Source: JBCCQH01 sp039024435
Lineage (GTDB): Bacteria > Bacteroidota > Bacteroidia > J057 > JADKCL01
Direction: 5' to 3'
Length of the DNA: 23,078 nucleotides
Assembly (NCBI GenBank): GCA_039024435.1
Contig: JBCCQH010000117.1
Location: 1 to 23,078 of the forward strand
Part shown: positions 1-7,615 of the stretch, piece after piece
Numbering within the stretch: position 1 is the first letter of the stretch
How the letters are laid out: each line of letters begins with the position of its first letter
Position numbers and translations under genes: made by a program
The notes under the pieces: generated by a model
What the model saw: the letters and a program-made list of their open reading frames with translations, nothing else
Told to the model about the DNA's origin: nothing
The model's database searches: none

Positions 1-114
1 AGTGGCGTTTCACCCCACAAAGTTACGAAAAGTGGATGTCCGGAGGGGTTATCCCGATCCGGGGCGACCCGTACCACCGGCTACCGAACGCCATTTACGC
101 CCGGCCCTCGGGCC
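1..114. other. Intergenic segment downstream of proS
   Basis: No convincing coding region is visible between the window edge and the proS stop codon. On the minus strand a TAACTTTG box (complement of 18-25) matches the Bacteroidota -7 consensus TAnnTTTG and would point out of the window to the left. No TTTG-like -33 element is seen at the expected spacing, so this is only suggestive. Confidence 0.3.
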
Positions 115-1911
115 TCAGTACCAAAGTTCCTTCTCGCTTTCCCAGGTCGGTTGTGCCGCGACGAAGGAATCGATTTCGGCAAACAGGGCATCGACCACAG
201 CCTTGATCTGGTCGACCGCTTGGTCCAGGGCTACGATGGTGCCAAAGCCTTCCTCGCCGCGCTGCTTGAGCTCGACGCCGCCTTTGTCCAGGGAGCGCCG
301 CGAAACCGTCACCCGCACCGGAATACCCCGCAGATCCGCATCTTTGAATTTGACCCCGGGGCCAGCGACCTTTTTCGGACGATCATCGAACAGGACCTCG
401 ATTCCAATCGTTTGTAGATCGGCGTAAAGTTTTTCCGCGGCGAGGATCACTTCCTCGTTGTCCGGGATGAGGACAATGTTCACGTGGAACGGGGCCACCG
501 AAATCGGCAACCGGAGACCATCCTTGTCGTTGAACTGCTCGGCGATGCAGGCCAGGGCCCGGCCCACCCCGATGCCGTAAGACCCCATGATGATGGGTTC
601 GGGCTTTCCGTTTACGTTCATAAATTTTGCGTCGAGGCCCTCCGAATATTTGGTGCCCAACTGGAAGATGTTGCCGACTTCGATGCCGCGCACCGCTTTG
701 AGCGGAGCCTGACTCAGCGGGCAAGGAGCACCTTCGTAGGCGGAAACGATGTCCCCGACAAAATTCGCCGTGTAATCTCGGCCGTATTGCACGTTGCGCA
801 GGTGATAGTCTTTTTCATTGGCCCCGAGGACAAAGCCGCCGCCCTTTGCGATGATATCATCCGCGACCACGACGACCTTTTCCGGGTCCATGCCGATGGT
901 GGAAGCATAGCCCGCATAACCGCCCGCCGCGGCGATTTCAGCCTCGCTGGCCGGACGCAGGTCGGTAGCTTTAATCAGGCCCGCCAGCTTTTGCTGATTC
1001 ATTTCCAGGTCGCCCCGCACCACCGTGGCGATGAGCTTCATATTTTCCTCACCAGGCATGCGGCCCATGAGAAAAACCATTTTTCCCAGTTGATTTTCTT
1101 CCATACCGAGGAACTGGGCGAGGTCCGCGATCGTGCTGGCATCGGGTGTCGCCACTCTTTCCATGGGCGCCTCAGTAGGCGTGCTGTAGACTTTCGTGAA
1201 CGTCGCGATTTCCTTGTTGGCCTTGTAGCCTGAACTGTCGCAGATGAAAATCGTGTCCTCCCCAATCGGCGTGACGTACATGAATTCGTGGGCCATCTTG
1301 CCGCCCATCATACCCACATCGCTGAGGATCGCCACCGTCGGCAGCCCCATCCGCGCAAACATCCGGTAATAGGCCGTGTAATGTGCTTCGTACTGTTTTT
1401 GCAGCCCTTCCCAATCGGTATCCAGCGAGTAGGAATCCTTCATGACGAACTCCCGCACCCGAATCAGACCGGCACGGGGCCGCAGTTCGTCCCGGAACTT
1501 GGTCTGCAGGTGGTAGACCAGCAGCGGCAATTGCTTGTACGAAGTGATTTCCTGCTGGGCCAGCAGCGCGACGACCTCCTCGTGGGTCATGGCAAGCACG
1601 TGGGGGCTTTTTTTCCGGTCATCAAAGCGGACCAAGCTGTCGTCAATTGCATCGTAACGGCCGGTTTTCTTCCAAATTTCCGCCGGATGGACTACCGGCA
1701 TGCACAGCTCCGTCCCGCCGATGCGGTCCATCTCCTCGCGGAGAATCTGTTCGATCTTGCGCAGGCTGCGCCAGCCCAGGTTGAGATAGTTAAAGATGCC
1801 CGAAGACAGTTGCCGGATATATCCGGCCCGCTCCAGCAGCGCATAAGATTGAATATCGGTTTGCGCGGGACTCTCCCGACGCGTAGTGGCGATCAATTGG
1901 GATACTTTCAT
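115..1911 (-). CDS. proS: Prolyl-tRNA synthetase (bacterial type, with inserted editing domain)
   Basis: This cytoplasmic class II aminoacyl-tRNA synthetase charges tRNA-Pro with proline. From the ATG at 1911 it is 598 aa, slightly longer than the usual ~570 aa. Motif 2 is clear at residues 137-160 (KFRDELRPRAG then VREFVMKD), and motif 3 is clear at about 443-452 (SYGIGVGR). Between them, about residues 225-400, lies the INS (YbaK-like) editing domain that marks the bacterial form. The C-terminal anticodon-binding domain starts near residue 470. A TTG at 1929 would extend the frame by six residues. I prefer the ATG because MKVSQL is a typical family start. No Shine-Dalgarno is visible. A TAACTTTG box sits 6 nt upstream of the ATG. 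The gene stands alone, with 205 nt separating it from the upstream minus-strand gene. Confidence 0.97.
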   Translation of the reverse strand: MKVSQLIATTRRESPAQTDIQSYALLERAGYIRQLSSGIFNYLNLGWRSLRKIEQILREEMDRIGGTELCMPVVHPAEIWKKTGRYDAIDDSLVRFDDRKKSPHVLAMTHEEVVALLAQQEITSYKQLPLLVYHLQTKFRDELRPRAGLIRVREFVMKDSYSLDTDWEGLQKQYEAHYTAYYRMFARMGLPTVAILSDVGMMGGKMAHEFMYVTPIGEDTIFICDSSGYKANKEIATFTKVYSTPTEAPMERVATPDASTIADLAQFLGMEENQLGKMVFLMGRMPGEENMKLIATVVRGDLEMNQQKLAGLIKATDLRPASEAEIAAAGGYAGYASTIGMDPEKVVVVADDIIAKGGGFVLGANEKDYHLRNVQYGRDYTANFVGDIVSAYEGAPCPLSQAPLKAVRGIEVGNIFQLGTKYSEGLDAKFMNVNGKPEPIIMGSYGIGVGRALACIAEQFNDKDGLRLPISVAPFHVNIVLIPDNEEVILAAEKLYADLQTIGIEVLFDDRPKKVAGPGVKFKDADLRGIPVRVTVSRRSLDKGGVELKQRGEEGFGTIVALDQAVDQIKAVVDALFAEIDSFVAAQPTWESEKELWY

Positions 1912-1917
1912 CGTCGC

Positions 1918-1925
1918 CAAAGTTA
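1918..1925 (-). promoter_or_regulatory. Possible -7 promoter box (TAACTTTG) of proS
   Basis: On the minus strand TAACTTTG matches the Bacteroidota housekeeping -7 element TAnnTTTG exactly. It ends 6 nt before the proS ATG, so transcription from it would give a leaderless or near-leaderless mRNA. No good TTTG -33 element is present about 19-20 nt further upstream, which lowers confidence. The rest of the 1912-2116 gap shows nothing else recognisable. Confidence 0.3.
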
Positions 1926-2116
1926 ACAATTATCGGATACTATATTTTTGGTTTCTCGGGCCCATTTGCGTCCGGTAACAATGCTATATTCCAGCGTCTT
2001 GCAACGGCGCTTTCCGCGCGTTTTGGGGAAATCGTTGGCCTGAATAAAGCGGCTGCGGGTAGCGCATCGGCAATTCCGGAGGAAAAGTGATGAGTGGGCA
2101 CTATCGGGGAGTAAAC

Positions 2117-2848
2117 TCAGCCCCGCTTGTCCCAAAATGCAAACCCAAAACTCAAATACGCATAAAAGTTGCGGACATTCGCCGCCGGCGTCGCATCGAA
2201 GGCGGGGGTAAAGTAATAATCCAGCCCCGGTTCGATGAACCAGGACTTCTTTTCCGGGGCCGGTCGCCGAATTTGTACCGCGAGGTGTCCACCGACCTGG
2301 ACCGCACTGACCGAGGCGATGTCCCGCAAGGGGCCATTGAGTTCGCTGTCACTGACGTTGTAATTGCTCAGAAAAGGCAGCAAGACTTTTGGGCCGACCA
2401 ACAGAGCCACTTCGCGCGGCCGGTGGTAATCCCGCGGGCGAATCTTCGCGTAGGCGCCCAGGCTGGCATTGACCGTGGCCACCGCAATGCGGCTTTGGGG
2501 GAGATTTTGGAACAGATTGCTGGCATCGGAATCGGTGGGCATAAAGCTGGCAAACCCGCCTTCCAGGTGAAACCCGTAGGCCTTTCCGCAGACGTAGTGT
2601 CCGTAGACAAAGCTGGCGTGGACTCCGGGTCCGAGCAAGGGGCCGGCATCTGCCGCGGTATGGAACAGCGCCAGACCACCTCCGGCATTGACCGAAAGCT
2701 CGTCGAGGGTGTACTGAGCGCGCACCCGCGGCGCACAGCAAAGCAACCCCAGCAGCAGGACCATTGTTCCGCACAAACGAAGGCTGCCGATTGAGGCCAC
2801 AAATTGCCCCGCCTGGCGGGAAAAATTGCGAATTGCCCCTTTTCTCAT
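2117..2848 (-). CDS. Putative outer-membrane beta-barrel protein
   Basis: I do not recognise a named family. From the ATG at 2848 it is 243 aa. An N-terminal signal sequence has a basic start (MRKGAIRNFSRQ), a hydrophobic core (MVLLLGLLCC) and a probable cleavage after RVRA, before QYTLDELSVN. The rest is made of alternating short amphipathic stretches rich in Gly and aromatic residues (NAGGGLALF, GVHASFVYGHYV, GFHLEGGFASF, FIEPGLDYYF) and ends with FYAYLSFGFAFW. This pattern is typical of small Bacteroidota porin-like barrels. ATG 2881 is an alternative start. ATG 2764 would lose the basic N-region. It is divergent from the WG-repeat gene across roughly 80-110 nt. A TAGCTTTA box just upstream of 2881 would suit the 2848 start if it is a promoter. 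Confidence 0.65.
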   Translation of the reverse strand: MRKGAIRNFSRQAGQFVASIGSLRLCGTMVLLLGLLCCAPRVRAQYTLDELSVNAGGGLALFHTAADAGPLLGPGVHASFVYGHYVCGKAYGFHLEGGFASFMPTDSDASNLFQNLPQSRIAVATVNASLGAYAKIRPRDYHRPREVALLVGPKVLLPFLSNYNVSDSELNGPLRDIASVSAVQVGGHLAVQIRRPAPEKKSWFIEPGLDYYFTPAFDATPAANVRNFYAYLSFGFAFWDKRG

Positions 2849-2958
2849 GCGCGCTCGCAAGGCCACAAACACTTCATTCATACCTAAAGCTACAGAAAAT
2901 CGCCGCAACCTGCGCCTCGGCGTTGGCCGTGAAAGGCAAATCCCGTAATTTTCTCCCA

Positions 2959-4209
2959 ATGCAAAAGTTGCCCGCCATACTTGGGATCATCTTGTGCTCG
3001 GCCGCGTTTGCCGCTTGCGGGGGGGAATCCGCCGTGCCCACGGCTTCGAGCGTCGATCCCCTCACCGGAATCGACACTACGCAGGTGCTCATTTCCCAGG
3101 AAGAACTGGACCAAACCGCCGACATCCGCCTCACTCCTTTCCGGTCGGGAAATAAGTGGGGCTTTGCCGACGCCAATTTGAATTTGGTCATCGAAGCGGA
3201 CTACGACTACGTGGACCCTTTCTTCGAAAACCTGGCCATCGTCCGCAAGGGCGGTGTGTTTGGGGTCATCGACAAACGGGGCCGCGCGATCATTCCGCCC
3301 CGGTTTGAGCGGATTACCCGCAGTGCCTGTGGCGTGATGACCATCAAGACGGATTCCGGCTACGTCCTGGTCAACCACACGGGCAAGCGCGTCACGCGGC
3401 AGATCTACCAGGGCGCATTTTCCTACACCTGTAGTGAGGGCCGCATCCCGGTGGTCGAGGCAGGCAAGATCGGATTTTTGGACAAAAACGGTCGGCAAGT
3501 TGTGCCCTGCAAATACGATGCTTTCCACCGGTTTTCTGACGGCGTAGCACCGGCTCGCCTCGGCAATTCGGTGGAAGGCAAATGGGGCGTATTGGACCAG
3601 CAGGGAAACGAGGTCATTCCGTTTGCCTACGAGACAATTTTCCCCTTTACCGACGGGCTGGCGGTAGCGGTGAAGGAAGATTCCACGGGAAATGAACGCT
3701 GGGGCGTGATCAACAAATGGGGGGAGGCGGTGATTCCGTTTGAATTTGGTGCGATCTCCGGCCAGTTTCGTGGGGAATATATCGTCTGCAAGGCATTTGA
3801 TCCGGTGGAACTCTATTTGGAAGGCTTGGAAGACGAGTACAATACTTGGTACATTTACGACCGGCAGGGCCGGCAAACCGGGAAATCTTCCTACGAATTG
3901 TCGGACGATTTCTCCGACGGGCGGGTGGTGCTGCGCCAGGGCAATCAGTACGGCTATGCGGATGCCACGGGCAAAATCGTCATTGCGCCGGCGTACGACC
4001 ACGTGTGTCCATTTTCCCAAGGGGTCGCTTGGGTGGGCAAAGACAGCCTGTACGGATTTATCAACCCCAGCGGTGAAGTTGTCGTACCGTTGAAATACGC
4101 CCCGGCGGGCGAGTATTTGTTCATGGAGGAGTGGGGAGCCTGGGTCACCGACGCTCAGACCGGAGAGGAATTTTTCGTGGACAAGGCGGGAAAGGAATTC
4201 AAACGATAG
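2959..4209 (+). CDS. WG-repeat lipoprotein
   Basis: This is a predicted lipoprotein of 416 aa. The start MQKLPAILGIILCSAAFAAC ends in a lipobox with the acylated Cys at residue 20. From about residue 64 to the C-terminus there are about nine or ten WG (KWG) repeats of 25-45 residues. Each follows the pattern W/Y-G-F/V-x-D/N, a G turn, then VIPxxY (for example KWGVLDQQGNEVIPFAY and RWGVINKWGEAVIPFEF). WG repeats form beta-rich domains, and their function is poorly known, so I assign none. The upstream in-frame extension to 2764 is implausible because it lacks the lipoprotein signal at its start. It is the first gene of a tight three-gene cluster and is divergent from the barrel protein. Confidence 0.9.
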   Translation: MQKLPAILGIILCSAAFAACGGESAVPTASSVDPLTGIDTTQVLISQEELDQTADIRLTPFRSGNKWGFADANLNLVIEADYDYVDPFFENLAIVRKGGVFGVIDKRGRAIIPPRFERITRSACGVMTIKTDSGYVLVNHTGKRVTRQIYQGAFSYTCSEGRIPVVEAGKIGFLDKNGRQVVPCKYDAFHRFSDGVAPARLGNSVEGKWGVLDQQGNEVIPFAYETIFPFTDGLAVAVKEDSTGNERWGVINKWGEAVIPFEFGAISGQFRGEYIVCKAFDPVELYLEGLEDEYNTWYIYDRQGRQTGKSSYELSDDFSDGRVVLRQGNQYGYADATGKIVIAPAYDHVCPFSQGVAWVGKDSLYGFINPSGEVVVPLKYAPAGEYLFMEEWGAWVTDAQTGEEFFVDKAGKEFKR

Positions 4210-4224
4210 GCAAATACAGCAACG

Positions 4225-4833
4225 ATGAAAGGATTTTTTCAATTGTTATTGTTTGGGGGAGCGGTCGCGCTTCTGGGGGTGGTGATCCGGGGCGTGAACC
4301 GAGAAGCCGGCTGGTTTGACGCTACCCATTTCTATCTGGAAGTCGATAAGCCCCTGGATCAGTCGAAGTTTCGCATGTACCTCGCGCAGCCTTTTGTCCA
4401 GGATGATTCAGGTCGGATCATGGCGCCGATTGAGTACACAGAAGTGCTTTATGATACGGCTTTTGTCCCGGAATTTCCCCGCGTGGGCGATCCCAATTAC
4501 CTGGTACTGGAATACGACTCGATGGTGTTTCCGTTTGTCCACCACAAATGGAACGCCGACGGACAGCACGATTACTACATTTCTTTGGAAATGGAAGATG
4601 ACACGCTACTCAGCGCCGCAGTGGGCATCGAAGGTCCCGAATCCGATAATTTCTACGGGCAGTTTTACCCCAAAACCGACAGCCTGATCCCAGTTTACGA
4701 TAACCAAAGCAATCGAATCGAGGACGAAGAGGAAGCCGGCGATCCCCAAGATTCCACGGACGAGGCGACCGTATCCCTCGACTCATTGCTCTCCGTAGAG
4801 GGCGCGGACAGCCTGATCCACGAAGGGCGATGA
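4225..4833 (+). CDS. Hypothetical membrane-anchored protein with acidic tail
   Basis: I do not recognise this 202-aa protein. One N-terminal hydrophobic segment (about residues 4-22, LLLFGGAVALLGVVI) suggests a signal anchor, followed by a soluble domain rich in Asp, Glu and aromatic residues. The last ~45 residues are strongly acidic and low in complexity (EDEEEAGDPQDSTDEA), so probably disordered. The ATG lies 15 nt after the WG-repeat stop, and its own stop overlaps the start of the next gene, so it is almost certainly cotranscribed with both. A role together with the WG lipoprotein at the envelope is inference from context only. Confidence 0.75.
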   Translation: MKGFFQLLLFGGAVALLGVVIRGVNREAGWFDATHFYLEVDKPLDQSKFRMYLAQPFVQDDSGRIMAPIEYTEVLYDTAFVPEFPRVGDPNYLVLEYDSMVFPFVHHKWNADGQHDYYISLEMEDDTLLSAAVGIEGPESDNFYGQFYPKTDSLIPVYDNQSNRIEDEEEAGDPQDSTDEATVSLDSLLSVEGADSLIHEGR

Positions 4834-5996
4834 AGACCTGCACGATTTTCAGCGAAAACCAAGATCTCCGAGCGGTTTACGAGCGATTGCAGGAACGATT
4901 TGGGGAAAATGCCATCGAACTCAAAGGCGAACCGGACAAGTGGACGGAGCTGACGGTCAAAGCGCGCCGATTTCTCCGGAAATCTCAGGTCACCCTGACT
5001 CCGCTGTCCCTCGAACGGGCGGATGGAGCATTGGAAGAGCGGATTTTGCAGATGCGGCACGTATTTTCCAGCATTCCTGCGGAAAATGAACCGATCCGCC
5101 GCAAACTGATTTACACGATTGACCGACTGCAATTGGGGATCGAAGCGGTCAGTGACCGCGCAATCCGCGACTGGGAAGAAGCCATTTTTGGTGCGGCAAA
5201 GGCCCTCGAAGGGTTGGTCTTCTGGGACGGCAACCAACTCCTGAACGAAAAAGGCCACGTGATTCTCGATTTCAAAGGCCGCACCCGCGTCGAGGACCTC
5301 AAGGTCAACGGGGATTTTCCCGAACATTCCCCGGCGGATGATCCGGCCGCCCAGGCGCGGCAAATCCGCAATGAGGCATTCTTAAAAGAGTTGGACATCC
5401 CGGTCAATCCTTATCTGCCGCCCGAATCCACCGCTGATAGCGTCCGCCTGCCCGCTTCGGAGGTGGTTCTGGATCGCGCTCTGGCTGCCTACGTTGTCGC
5501 TGCGCTCGGCCGCACGCAAAAAGACGACCTCGCTGCCCGGCTCATGCGGCAATTTGGGGTGCAGCGGGATATGCTGAGTTCCACCGAAGCCGAGTTTGTC
5601 TTTCCTCCGGAGCCGCGCGATCCACAAGCGGAATGGCCCTGGTTTTTGGCCTTTCGGATTGCGAAGGCGGAGGCCTTGCTTTGGGCGCTGAACTGCTTTG
5701 CGGAACTGCCTTACCCCGGTCAAGATGGCTCAGGCGGCCCCTACGACGACGAGCGGGTCTGGAAATTCTTTGCCGAAGCGGTTACCCGGGCGAAAATTGG
5801 CGCGCGCGCGCAGTTTCGTCCCTTGGAAGAGATCTTGGAGCAGGCGGACCTGACCTTGCGGTTGGAGTGGGCCTGCACCGATGCCTACGTGCAGAAGACG
5901 GCGCCCCCGGCCAATCTCGATCCGCGCGTCATCTACGAACGCCGGCAAGCTTTCCAATGGCTGCTGCGACCGGAAGAGCGGCACCGAGTGGTTTGA
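4830..5996 (+). CDS. DUF4272 domain protein
   Basis: A 388-aa protein without signal peptide or membrane segment, so probably cytoplasmic. The C-terminal half (about residues 180-385) fits the DUF4272 pattern: a helical stretch EVVLDRALAAYVVAALG, a region with LMRQFG and LSSTEAEFVF, then AKAEALLWALNCFAELPYPG. The family has no established biochemical function. The N-terminal ~165 residues are a separate, unrecognised region (starting MKTCTIFSENQDLRAVYERL). The start overlaps the preceding stop in ATGA (4830-4833), which indicates translational coupling. DUF4272 is recognised from memory of the family pattern; a profile search would settle it. Confidence 0.8.
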   Translation: MKTCTIFSENQDLRAVYERLQERFGENAIELKGEPDKWTELTVKARRFLRKSQVTLTPLSLERADGALEERILQMRHVFSSIPAENEPIRRKLIYTIDRLQLGIEAVSDRAIRDWEEAIFGAAKALEGLVFWDGNQLLNEKGHVILDFKGRTRVEDLKVNGDFPEHSPADDPAAQARQIRNEAFLKELDIPVNPYLPPESTADSVRLPASEVVLDRALAAYVVAALGRTQKDDLAARLMRQFGVQRDMLSSTEAEFVFPPEPRDPQAEWPWFLAFRIAKAEALLWALNCFAELPYPGQDGSGGPYDDERVWKFFAEAVTRAKIGARAQFRPLEEILEQADLTLRLEWACTDAYVQKTAPPANLDPRVIYERRQAFQWLLRPEERHRVV

Positions 5997-6188
5997 CAAT
6001 TTTCAACTTGCTGCGTTGAAATTTCCCCTTACCTTTCCGCAAACCTGGAAAACGCAGTGCGGGCCATTGCCGAGCACATTCTTTTGCGAAAAAATCTGCC
6101 CCGGCAATTTTCTCAGGGGAAAACCCAAGGGACGCGCGGCGAAAATCCCCCGCACCGTATATTTGCCCCCAAAACTGTCCCGACATCC

Positions 6189-6231
6189 ATCGTCCCGGAA
6201 GATTTAAAATAATTTGGTGAAATCGTCCCGG
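6189..6231. repeat. 10-bp direct repeat ATCGTCCCGG flanking an AT-rich stretch
   Basis: ATCGTCCCGG occurs at 6189-6198 and again at 6222-6231, 33 bp apart, so on the same helix face. Between them lies TTTAAAATAATTTGG, which resembles a Bacteroidota -7 region. The pair lies 64 nt upstream of the preferred start of the hydrolase gene and could be an operator or a promoter. The rest of the 5997-6294 gap shows no gene. Confidence 0.35.
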
Positions 6232-6294
6232 TAAAATCGCGGGATGATCGGGAAACGCCCCCGAGCCGCTGAACGGACAGAAAATACACCCATT

Positions 6295-7110
6295 ATGAAC
6301 CGGTCGCTCATCGCGGGCCTTTCCCGCATCGCTCCCAATCTGGTGGTCTCGCTGGCCTACCGGCAAGTTACTGATCCCCAAATCCGAAAACTCCGGCCCC
6401 ATGAAGACTTGACCCTGGACAAGGCCCGCAAATCTTGGCTGGATTTTCAAGGTTTCCGCATTCGCTTGTACGAATGGGGTGAAGGGGACAAAGAAGTGCT
6501 GCTCGTACACGGCTGGGAAGGGCAGGCAGGCAACTTTGCCGACCTCGTTGAGTGCCTGCTCGCCGCCGGATATAAGATCTACGCCTTTGATGGTCCTTCG
6601 CACGGCTACAGCAGCCGCGGGAAGACCAGTCAATTTGCCTTCACCGATTTGGTTGCTGAGTTGATCCGCAAGTACCGCGCTCCCAACATTGTGAGCCATT
6701 CCTTCGGCGGAGTCGCGACCACTTATGCGCTGTACCGCAACCCTGATTTAGGGGTCCACAAGTACGCGCTGCTCACCACGCCGGACCGGTTTCAGGAGCG
6801 CATTGATGACGTCGCGGCGGCAGTGGGCATATCGGAAAAAGTGAAAAACCGGCTGATCCAGCGCTTGGAAAAAGAGACCGGAGAAGAAATCGAGCGGATG
6901 AATGTCAGCGATTTTGTCCGGAGCATCAAAGTCAATCAAGCCCTCATCATCCACGACGAAAACGACAAGGTAATCCCCATTGAGCGCTCCCGCAATGTGC
7001 ATAGGAACTGGGAAGTCTGCCGCTTTGTCCCCGTTACTGGCACCGGGCATTTTCGGATTTTGCGCAGCGAAATCGTCCTCGATGAAGTCCTGAAGTTCCT
7101 CGAAGCTTGA
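6295..7110 (+). CDS. Alpha/beta hydrolase
   Basis: A 271-aa serine hydrolase of the alpha/beta fold; the substrate is unknown. The oxyanion-region motif LLVHGWEGQ is at about residues 69-77. The nucleophile elbow is SHSFGG with Ser136, replacing the first Gly of GxSxG with Ser. The acid is Asp224 in HDENDKVIP and the base is His252 in GTGHFRIL, giving a complete triad. There is no signal peptide, so it is probably cytoplasmic. An in-frame ATG at 6244 would add 17 residues (MIGKRPRAAERTENTPI); I prefer 6295 because that extension is not family-like. It is 298 nt from the preceding operon and apparently monocistronic. Confidence 0.88.
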   Translation: MNRSLIAGLSRIAPNLVVSLAYRQVTDPQIRKLRPHEDLTLDKARKSWLDFQGFRIRLYEWGEGDKEVLLVHGWEGQAGNFADLVECLLAAGYKIYAFDGPSHGYSSRGKTSQFAFTDLVAELIRKYRAPNIVSHSFGGVATTYALYRNPDLGVHKYALLTTPDRFQERIDDVAAAVGISEKVKNRLIQRLEKETGEEIERMNVSDFVRSIKVNQALIIHDENDKVIPIERSRNVHRNWEVCRFVPVTGTGHFRILRSEIVLDEVLKFLEA

Positions 7111-7136
7111 CGGTGCGCACGGGCAGGCCCCTCAGG

Positions 7137-7556
7137 TCAGCCGGTCGCCGTTTTCCGCGCCGGGAAGCAGGGGACAAAACTCAGAATGATCGCAGCCGCA
7201 GGCACCAGCGTCATCCCCGTGCCAAGGACAAAATTCACGTGGCCGCCCAGATCCATGAAGAGAAAGGGACCCAGATCGGCCCGCCCGCCGGTGATCGACG
7301 CGAGGAAAATTGCGCGGTGGTCCCCCTTCCAGACGTAAAAAGCAGAGATGAAGGTCACCAGCCCGTCCATCCGATTGAATTTGTGCTGTCGGAGGCCGGC
7401 GGATAGTGGGCATCCAAGGTGGAAGGATCGACCTCATCCACGATGCCGCCCACGGCTCCGGCAATGTCGCCCTGGATGATCACCCCCTTTTTTCAGGTTT
7501 CGGATCTTTAAGCCGGAGCGGGTACTTTTGTCGAAGGGCCGTTGGGCCGAATTCAT
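7137..7556 (-). pseudogene. Small membrane protein gene, apparently frameshifted twice
   Basis: Three protein-like pieces follow one another on this strand. Frame A begins at ATG 7556 with MNSAQRPFDKSTRSG and KIRNLKKG. The reading then continues in a second frame as VIIQGDIAGAVGGIVDEVD and DAHYPP. It then returns to frame A as RQHKFNRMDGLVTFISAFYV to the stop at 7137, including the hydrophobic segment GTGMTLVPAAAIILSFV. The first shift falls at a homopolymer pair (C5T6 at 7483-7493 on the plus strand) and the second lies at about 7380-7410. One extra base followed by one missing base would restore a ~139-aa protein. Either the gene is broken or the assembly has indels. I do not recognise the family. 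It lies 59 nt downstream of oxyR on the same strand. Confidence 0.5.
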
Positions 7557-7615
7557 CGGGTTGATTTTTTATCCGGGTGAGGGTTGGGGTTTCGGGCAAA
7601 TAAATCACGGCAACC

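Noticed and set aside
2890..4242. 450-codon open frame on the minus strand
   Set aside because: Antisense to the WG-repeat gene, which has a lipoprotein signal and clear repeats.
7107..7406. 99-codon open frame on the plus strand after the hydrolase
   Set aside because: The composition is shadow-like, and the opposite strand carries the more convincing hydrophobic protein sequence.
7355..7483. Short GTG-initiated 43-codon frame with GDIAGAVGG as a bacteriocin or RiPP precursor
   Set aside because: The peptide fits better as the middle part of a frameshifted membrane gene, and no RiPP maturation or export gene is nearby.
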